In this document: piece by piece, positions 56,747-64,000 of the stretch
Position numbering within the stretch: position 1 is the stretch's first letter
How the letters are laid out: each line of letters starts with the position of its first letter
Assembly (NCBI RefSeq): GCF_014836405.1
Contig: NZ_JACSQU010000001.1
Location: forward strand, 558,001-622,000
Source of the DNA: Brevundimonas guildfordensis
GTDB lineage: Bacteria > Pseudomonadota > Alphaproteobacteria > Caulobacterales > Caulobacteraceae
Direction: 5' to 3'
Length of the DNA stretch: 64,000 bases
Program-made: the position numbers and the translations under genes
The notes under the pieces: model-generated
The model's database searches: none
The model's input: the letters and a program-made list of their open reading frames with translations, nothing else
Told to the model about the DNA's origin: nothing

Positions 56747-58045
56747 TTAACGTGCGTCGTGGACGATGCGGCCCGAAACGACGGTGAGCAAGACCTTCCC
56801 TTGCAGTCGCCGCCCGTCAAAGGGCGAATTCTTCGACTTGGAGCGCAGGGTCGCGGCGTCGATCACCACCGGCGCCCCGGCGTCGAATAGCACCAGGTCG
56901 GCGGGCGACCCTTGCGACAGCTCTCCGGCCTCCAGCCCCAGCAGGGCCGCGGGCCCCTGCGTCAGCGGCCGCAGAACGTCCAGCAGGTCGACGCCGTATT
57001 CATGGTGCAGCGTCAGGGCGGCGGGCAGCAGGGTCTCCAGACCCACGGCGCCCGGTTCGGCCTCGGCGAAGGGGCGGCGCTTGTTCTCGGCCGGTTCGGG
57101 ACAGTGGGCCGAGGTGATGACGTCGATCAGGCCGTCGCGCACGGCCTCGACCAGCGCCTGCCGGTCGCTCTCGGCGCGCAGCGGCGGGTCCAGCCGGTAG
57201 AAGGTGCGGTAGTCGCCGATATCGATCTCGTTGAAGCACAGGTGGTTGATCGAGGCCGAGGCCGCGACCTCCAGCCCGCGCGCACGGGCGCGGGCCAGCG
57301 TCTCCAGCGCGCCCTCGGTCGAGATCTGGTCGATCAGGAAGCGGGCGCCGGTCTGCTCGACCAGGGCCAGGTCGCGCTCCAGCTGGATACGCTCGGCGAT
57401 GGCAGGCGCGCCCGACAGGCCCAACCGGGTCGCCAGTTCGCCGGCAGTCGCCACCGCGCCTTCCGACAGCCAGGGTTCGGTCGGGCGGCAGGCGATCAGG
57501 GCGTTGAACGAGGCGGCGTAGCTCATCACCCGCTGCAGGGTGCGGGTGTTGCGGATCACCCGGTCGCCGTCGGTGAAATACAGGGCGCCCGCTTCGTGCA
57601 TCAGGCCGATCTCGGCCATGCGTTCGCCGTCGCGCGATTGCGTGGCCGCGCCCGCCGCGCGGACGTGGACCAGATCGAGGGCGGCGCCGCGGCGCTGGAT
57701 GTGGTCGATCATGGCCGGGTCGTCGATGGCCGGATCGGTGTCGGGCTGGACGACGATGGTGGTGACGCCCCCCGCCGCCGCCGACAGGCTGGCCGATTTC
57801 AGCGTCTCCTTCGGCTCATTGCCCGGCTCGCCGGTCTTGACCCGGATGTCGATCAGGCCGGGCGCCAAGCAGCGGCCCTCGGCGTCGATGATCTGCACGC
57901 CTTCGGGGCGTTGGGTGGCCTGGCCGTGGATGACCTCGACGATGCGGCCGTTCTCGATCAGGACCGCGCCGGGGCCGTCATAGTCGCTGGCCGGGTCCAG
58001 CAGGCGGGCGTTGATGATGGCGATCGGCTGTTGAGCGGCGGTCAT
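56747..58045 (-). CDS. pyrX: Dihydroorotase-like PyrX (PyrC'), probably inactive
   Basis: 432 residues of the amidohydrolase fold, clearly of the dihydroorotase family, but the zinc-binding His-x-His that follows PGLID is Arg68-Val-Lys70 ([14 protein letters not shown]). The Asp of the C-terminal TDHAPH motif is Ala313 (TSAHCPEP), and the central His position reads Asp (LIDQISTEG). So the metal site is lost. Inactive homologues encoded beside pyrB (PyrC' of Pseudomonas, PyrX) act as a structural partner of aspartate transcarbamoylase. It overlaps pyrB by 4 nt. An active PyrC should be elsewhere. Confidence 0.9.
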   Translation of the reverse strand: MTAAQQPIAIINARLLDPASDYDGPGAVLIENGRIVEVIHGQATQRPEGVQIIDAEGRCLAPGLIDIRVKTGEPGNEPKETLKSASLSAAAGGVTTIVVQPDTDPAIDDPAMIDHIQRRGAALDLVHVRAAGAATQSRDGERMAEIGLMHEAGALYFTDGDRVIRNTRTLQRVMSYAASFNALIACRPTEPWLSEGAVATAGELATRLGLSGAPAIAERIQLERDLALVEQTGARFLIDQISTEGALETLARARARGLEVAASASINHLCFNEIDIGDYRTFYRLDPPLRAESDRQALVEAVRDGLIDVITSAHCPEPAENKRRPFAEAEPGAVGLETLLPAALTLHHEYGVDLLDVLRPLTQGPAALLGLEAGELSQGSPADLVLFDAGAPVVIDAATLRSKSKNSPFDGRRLQGKVLLTVVSGRIVHDAR

Positions 58046-59025
58046 GCGGCGCCTCCCGCGCGGCGGTGGGCGAGGGCGGCCAGAACGGCCATGCGGGCGG
58101 CGACGCCCATCTCGACCTGATCCTGGATCAGGGAGACGCTCAGATCATCGGCCACGTCGGAATCGATCTCCACGCCCCGGTTCATCGGGCCGGGGTGCAT
58201 GACCTTGGCGCTGGGCGCGGCCCAGGCCAGTTTCTCACGATCCAGACCCCAGAAGCGGAAATACTCGCGGGTCGAGGGGATCAGGGCGCCCGCCATCCGC
58301 TCCAGCTGAAGGCGCAGCATCATCACCACGTCGCAACCGGCCAAACCCTCCTTCATGTCGTGGAAGACCTCGCAGCCCCAGCGGTCGGCGTCGCCGGGCA
58401 CCAGCGTCGGCGGTCCGATCAGCCGCACCCGCGCGCCCATCATCTGCAGCAGGGCGACGTTCGAGCGCGCCACGCGGCTGTGGGCGATGTCGCCGCAGAT
58501 GGCTATGCTCAGCCCGCCCACGTCGCCGAAGGCGCGGCGGATGGACAGCAGGTCTAGCAGGGCCTGCGTCGGGTGTTCGTGCCGCCCGTCGCCCGCGTTG
58601 ACCACGGCGCAACCGACCTTCTGCGACAGCAGGTCCACCGCGCCCGAGGATGCATGGCGCACGACCAGAATCTCCGGCTTCATGGCGTTCAGCGTCACGG
58701 CGGTGTCGATCAGCGTCTCGCCCTTCTTCACCGAGGAAGAGGCGACCGGCATGGTCACGACGTCGGCGCCCAGACGCTTGGCCGCGATCTCGAAGGAGGA
58801 ACTGGTCCGCGTCGAATTCTCGAAGAACAGGTTCACGACCGTCTGGCCGCGCATCAGGTCGACGCCCTTGGCCGATTGCCGGTTGAAGTCGACGAAGGCG
58901 TCGGCCAGGTCCAGCAAGGCCAAGGCGGCCGGCGGATGAAGATCTCCGGCGGCGAGGAAGTGGTCGCGAGGAAACGGCGTCAGCCGTTCCTTGATGAGAT
59001 CGGTGACAGGCGCTGCGTGGGTCAT
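58042..59025 (-). CDS. pyrB: Aspartate carbamoyltransferase catalytic subunit
   Basis: 327 residues from ATG 59025; the open frame to 59199 runs into the upstream gene and is not used. The carbamoyl-phosphate loop [27 protein letters not shown] and [10 protein letters not shown] are conserved. It makes carbamoyl-aspartate in pyrimidine synthesis and likely assembles with the PyrX protein encoded downstream. No pyrI is present. The AEC carrier gene lies 23 nt upstream. Confidence 0.96.
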   Translation of the reverse strand: MTHAAPVTDLIKERLTPFPRDHFLAAGDLHPPAALALLDLADAFVDFNRQSAKGVDLMRGQTVVNLFFENSTRTSSSFEIAAKRLGADVVTMPVASSSVKKGETLIDTAVTLNAMKPEILVVRHASSGAVDLLSQKVGCAVVNAGDGRHEHPTQALLDLLSIRRAFGDVGGLSIAICGDIAHSRVARSNVALLQMMGARVRLIGPPTLVPGDADRWGCEVFHDMKEGLAGCDVVMMLRLQLERMAGALIPSTREYFRFWGLDREKLAWAAPSAKVMHPGPMNRGVEIDSDVADDLSVSLIQDQVEMGVAARMAVLAALAHRRAGGAA

Positions 59026-59048
59026 TGAGACGCCGTAATAGGCGGGAC

Positions 59049-59972
59049 TCAGGCCAGATGGAATAGCAGCAGGGCCGCAGGGATGCCGATGACCGAGAAT
59101 ACCGTCGTCGCCGCGATGATCCCGGCCATCAACGGCGCGTCTCCGCCCATCTGACGCGCCAGCACATAGGCCGAGGCGGCGCCTGGCGCGGCGCCGCACA
59201 GCAAGGCGATTCCCTGGGCCGTCTCATCGCCGCCATACAGGCGCGCCAGCTGCCACATGGCCAGCGGCGTCACGATCATCTTGACCACCACCACGGCGCT
59301 GACCGTGACGCGGGTGCGGGCCAGTTCGCGGAAGCTGAGACCAGCCCCCGCCACGATCAGGCCCAGCGGCAAGGCGGCCGAGCCCAGCAGTTGCAGCGTC
59401 TCGGCCACGCCCGGGGGCTTGGGCGCGCCCGAGAAGTTCAGCGCCAGCCCCAGCAGACAGGCCAGCAGGATGGGGTTGGACATCATCGCCCGGAACAGGG
59501 CCTTGGGCGAGGCGCCGCGCTGGTCCGCCCCCCACTTGGCCAGGACGATGACGCTCAGGATGTTGCTGACCGGGATCATGGCGGCGATGACCACGGCGGC
59601 CAGGCCTACGCCCTCCGGCCCGAATGTCGCCTGAACGACGGGCAGGAAGACGAAGCTGTTCCAGCGGATCATGCCCTGAAAAACGCTGGTGTAGGCCGGG
59701 CCGCTGAGGGGCAGAAGCGGCTTGGACAGCAGGGTCAAGGCGGAGATGATGACGGACACTGTGACTGCTGCGGCGCCCGCTGCGCCTGCGGCCGAGCCCG
59801 ACAGGTCCGCATTCCAGATCGCCGGGATCAGGAAGCCGGGATAAAGGACATTAATCGCCAGCTTCTCGATGGGCCGCCAGGCGGCGTCGGGCAGGTAGTC
59901 GGATTTCTTCAACCCATAGCCGAGCGCCAGCAGCAGGAAGACCGGCAGGACGCCCGCGAATATGGCCGCCAT
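59049..59972 (-). CDS. AEC family transporter (auxin efflux carrier type)
   Basis: 307 residues from ATG 59972, which lies 1 nt after the ruvX stop. About ten helices in two repeats; [22 protein letters not shown] at the N-terminus and the broken-helix Asn/Pro region around [13 protein letters not shown] are as in AEC (PF03547) carriers. The family exports organic acids or other anions in bacteria; the substrate is not known. Its position in the ruvX-pyrB run suggests co-transcription. Confidence 0.87.
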   Translation of the reverse strand: MAAIFAGVLPVFLLLALGYGLKKSDYLPDAAWRPIEKLAINVLYPGFLIPAIWNADLSGSAAGAAGAAAVTVSVIISALTLLSKPLLPLSGPAYTSVFQGMIRWNSFVFLPVVQATFGPEGVGLAAVVIAAMIPVSNILSVIVLAKWGADQRGASPKALFRAMMSNPILLACLLGLALNFSGAPKPPGVAETLQLLGSAALPLGLIVAGAGLSFRELARTRVTVSAVVVVKMIVTPLAMWQLARLYGGDETAQGIALLCGAAPGAASAYVLARQMGGDAPLMAGIIAATTVFSVIGIPAALLLFHLA

Positions 59973-59973
59973 C

Positions 59974-60438
59974 TCAGGGGCGCAGCCGGTCCAGCGCGCC
60001 TTGCAGAATCCAGGCGGCGGCGGTGCGGTCCACCACATCGGCGCGGCGCTTGCGGGTCAGGTCCAGCTCGTCGATCAGGAACCGCTCGACCGCAGTGGTC
60101 GACAGCCGCTCGTCCTGAAAGGCGACGTTGACCGGCCGGAACCGTTCCAGATTGCGGGCGAAGGCGCGGCACGACTGGGCGCGCGGCCCCTCGGTCCCGT
60201 CCATGTTCAACGGCAGGCCGATAACCAGCGCCGAAACCTTGCGGCCGTCCATGATCCGGAACAGTTGTTCGGCGTCCTGGCTGAACTTGGTCTTGCGGAT
60301 CAGCTCCAGCGGGCTGGCGATGATGCGCCCGGCGTCGGAGGCGGCGACGCCGATGGTGTTCTCGCCCAGATCCAGACCCAGCCACGGGGTGTTGGGCGGG
60401 CAGGCGGCGGACAGGTCGGAGAGATCAAAGACAGGCAC
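59974..60438 (-). CDS. ruvX: RuvX/YqgF family nuclease
   Basis: 154 residues with the RNase H-like fold: LGLDLGENTIGVAASD at the first strand carries the metal-binding Asp, IGLPLNMDGTEGP is the family core, and DERLSTTAVE with a final Asp in ADVVDRTAAAWILQ completes the site. It processes the 5' end of pre-16S rRNA (YqgF role in E. coli) and is also described as a Holliday-junction-resolvase-like protein. It follows the XRE-like gene after about 60 nt that carry nested inverted repeats. Confidence 0.93.
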   Translation of the reverse strand: MPVFDLSDLSAACPPNTPWLGLDLGENTIGVAASDAGRIIASPLELIRKTKFSQDAEQLFRIMDGRKVSALVIGLPLNMDGTEGPRAQSCRAFARNLERFRPVNVAFQDERLSTTAVERFLIDELDLTRKRRADVVDRTAAAWILQGALDRLRP

Positions 60439-60449
60439 GAGGGCGCGTT

Positions 60450-60500
60450 AGGCCCTGTAGAGGCGCGTGTCAAAGCGCCTCTCCCTTGACGGCAGGGCCT
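60450..60500. repeat. Nested inverted repeats between the XRE-like gene and ruvX
   Basis: An inner 7-bp dyad, GAGGCGC (60460-60466) with GCGCCTC (60475-60481), is enclosed by an outer one, AGGCCCT (60450-60456) with AGGGCCT (60494-60500). The outer arm touches the stop codon of the XRE-like gene. No T-run follows, so an RNA-processing or attenuation element is more likely than a terminator. Confidence 0.6.
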
Positions 60501-60799
60501 CACACGTCATCATCCCCAACCGGCCCGCCTTCATTCTCCATGCTGCGGATCGAGCGGACTTCCTTGCGGGTGAACTTCAGCCGCACGCCCAGGCCGCCGT
60601 CGACTTCACCCAGAAACACAGCCCCGCCTTCTTCCAGCGCGGCCTGAAGGCGGCTGCGGGCTTCGTCGCCCGGATCGACGTTCTCACGTTCGAAGTCGGC
60701 CAGGACATCGACCGTCAGTCCCGACAGGCGGGCCACATGGTCGCGCGGCCATTGCACCAGGGCGCGCGCGGCGCGGGCTTGGGGGCCGGTGATCTTCAT
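60500..60799 (-). CDS. Small helix-turn-helix (XRE-like) protein
   Basis: 99 residues from ATG 60799, with AAGGAG about 9 nt upstream; a longer start at 60829 is possible. Residues 5-45 (ITGPQARAARALVQWPRDHV, then LSGLTVDVLADFE) resemble a Cro/CI helix-turn-helix in which the first helix and turn residues are conserved. The remainder has GGAVFLGEVDGGLGVRLKFT, a short strand hairpin common in alphaproteobacterial proteins of this type, and an acidic tail. It heads the ruvX-pyrB-pyrX-plsY-dprA run, so it could regulate that operon, which is inference. Confidence 0.75.
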   Translation of the reverse strand: MKITGPQARAARALVQWPRDHVARLSGLTVDVLADFERENVDPGDEARSRLQAALEEGGAVFLGEVDGGLGVRLKFTRKEVRSIRSMENEGGPVGDDDV

Positions 60800-60850
60800 T
60801 GTCGGGTCTCCTTGTAGGCGGGCCTTCATCTTCGCGGCAGGCGGTCTGTC

Positions 60851-60881
60851 AGGATAGGGGGCCTTTGGTCGCCATGGTCAA
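60851..60881 (-). promoter_or_regulatory. Candidate promoter of the XRE-ruvX-pyr operon
   Basis: On the minus strand TTGACC (60881-60876) and CCTATCCT (60858-60851) are 17 nt apart, a plausible -35/-10 pair about 50 nt upstream of the start at 60799. Confidence 0.4.
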
Positions 60882-60907
60882 GCTGGACGAAGTGCGGCGC
60901 CCGATCC

Positions 60908-60936
60908 TTGTCGAACCGGCGTTGAAACGCTAATCC
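60908..60936 (+). promoter_or_regulatory. Candidate promoter of gatCAB
   Basis: TTGTCG (60908-60913) and GCTAATCC (60929-60936), 15 nt apart, resemble the Caulobacter housekeeping promoter. A GANTC site (GACTC, 60947-60951) lies just downstream, close to the gatC start, where CcrM methylation could affect transcription; that effect is speculative. Confidence 0.42.
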
Positions 60937-60970
60937 CGCCCCCTCAGACTCTCATGCTTTGGAGGGCCGC

Positions 60971-61258
60971 ATGGCCATCGACGCCGCGACGGTGCGCAAG
61001 GTTGCGCATCTCGCCCGCATCAAGACCCCCGAGGACCGCCTGGAGCCGCTGGCCCAGGAGCTGAACGGCATCCTGCAGTGGATCGAACAGCTGGACGAGG
61101 TGGACGTGCAGGGCGTCGAGCCGATGACCTCCAACGTGTCCCAACCCTTGCGCCTGCGCGACGACGTGGTCACCGATGGCGACAGGGTCGCCGATGTCCT
61201 GTCCAACGCGCCCAAGTCCGCCGACGGCTTCTTCGTCGTGCCCAAGGTCGTGGAGTAA
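60971..61258 (+). CDS. gatC: Asp-tRNA(Asn)/Glu-tRNA(Gln) amidotransferase subunit C
   Basis: 95 residues. [39 protein letters not shown] (about residues 33-54) and the C-terminal FFVVPKVVE are GatC landmarks. It wraps GatA and GatB together in the amidotransferase that converts Glu-tRNA(Gln), and often Asp-tRNA(Asn), to the correct species. ATG 60971 has GGAGGG 4 nt upstream. gatA starts 3 nt after its stop. Confidence 0.96.
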   Translation: MAIDAATVRKVAHLARIKTPEDRLEPLAQELNGILQWIEQLDEVDVQGVEPMTSNVSQPLRLRDDVVTDGDRVADVLSNAPKSADGFFVVPKVVE

Positions 61259-61261
61259 GTC

Positions 61262-62740
<1,479 letters not shown>

Positions 62741-62742
62741 GC

Positions 62743-64000
<1,258 letters not shown>

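Overview
The window is a compact, GC-rich (roughly two-thirds G+C by eye) stretch of bacterial chromosome. It looks alphaproteobacterial, most likely Caulobacteraceae and plausibly Brevundimonas. The pointers are an iscR-desulfurase-sufBCDST-sufA island, a bactofilin, alphaproteobacterial-type RF2, TatABC with a long TatB tail, several promoters resembling the Caulobacter housekeeping consensus (TTGACG-like, 10-15 nt, GCTANAWC-like), and GANTC (CcrM) sites near some starts. The assignment is inferred from protein character and gene order; no rRNA is present. I see no prophage, IS element, CRISPR array or integrated island. No gene-free stretch exceeds about 300 bases; the longest is about 220 bases (51410-51629).

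Layout. 1-6768: end of a Sua5-type tRNA t6A synthase, a patatin/DUF3734 lipase, 3-hydroxybutyrate dehydrogenase, YaaA, a D-2-hydroxyacid dehydrogenase, a NUDIX hydrolase and an SPFH/NfeD membrane pair. 6796-12430: RNase HI, tatABC, a secreted unknown, the glnB-glnA nitrogen operon with a candidate sigma-54 promoter, a stand-alone NAD(P)H-hydrate dehydratase and tRNA-Leu(UAG). 12608-21336: an amino-acid permease, HrpB helicase, an MHS-type MFS carrier, two RNA methyltransferase-type genes and a membrane GT2. 21460-24636: a TetR-type regulator in a tight operon with a BtuFCD/FecBCD-like importer. 24627-34361: lytic transglycosylase, dapA-smpB, PBP1A, prfB (RF2, with a programmed +1 frameshift that splits the reading frame), bactofilin, Bcp and tyrS. 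34544-38386: anmK, an EamA exporter, a TerC protein and an alpha/beta hydrolase lacking the usual nucleophile serine.

38545-47918 is the most coherent block: iscR, a NifS/IscS-type desulfurase, sufB, sufC, sufD, sufS, sufT, sufA and then metN-metI-metQ, all co-oriented with overlaps or very small gaps. It couples Fe-S cluster assembly to sulfur-amino-acid import. 47915-55012 holds a PlsC-like acyltransferase, a GGDEF cyclase beside a DEAD-box helicase, topoisomerase I and two small unknown genes. 55009-60799 is a minus-strand run: XRE-like protein, ruvX, AEC carrier, pyrB, a catalytically degenerate dihydroorotase (pyrX), plsY and dprA. 60971-64000 is gatCAB, cut by the window edge.

The content is mainly housekeeping and I did not find a clearly novel defence or mobile system. 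Items deserving a second look are the RF2 recoding site, the SUF-Met import operon, the PyrX pseudoenzyme, the Gln-for-Ser alpha/beta hydrolase, the TetR-controlled importer with its palindromic operator, and four convergent gene pairs whose stop codons share one CTAG.
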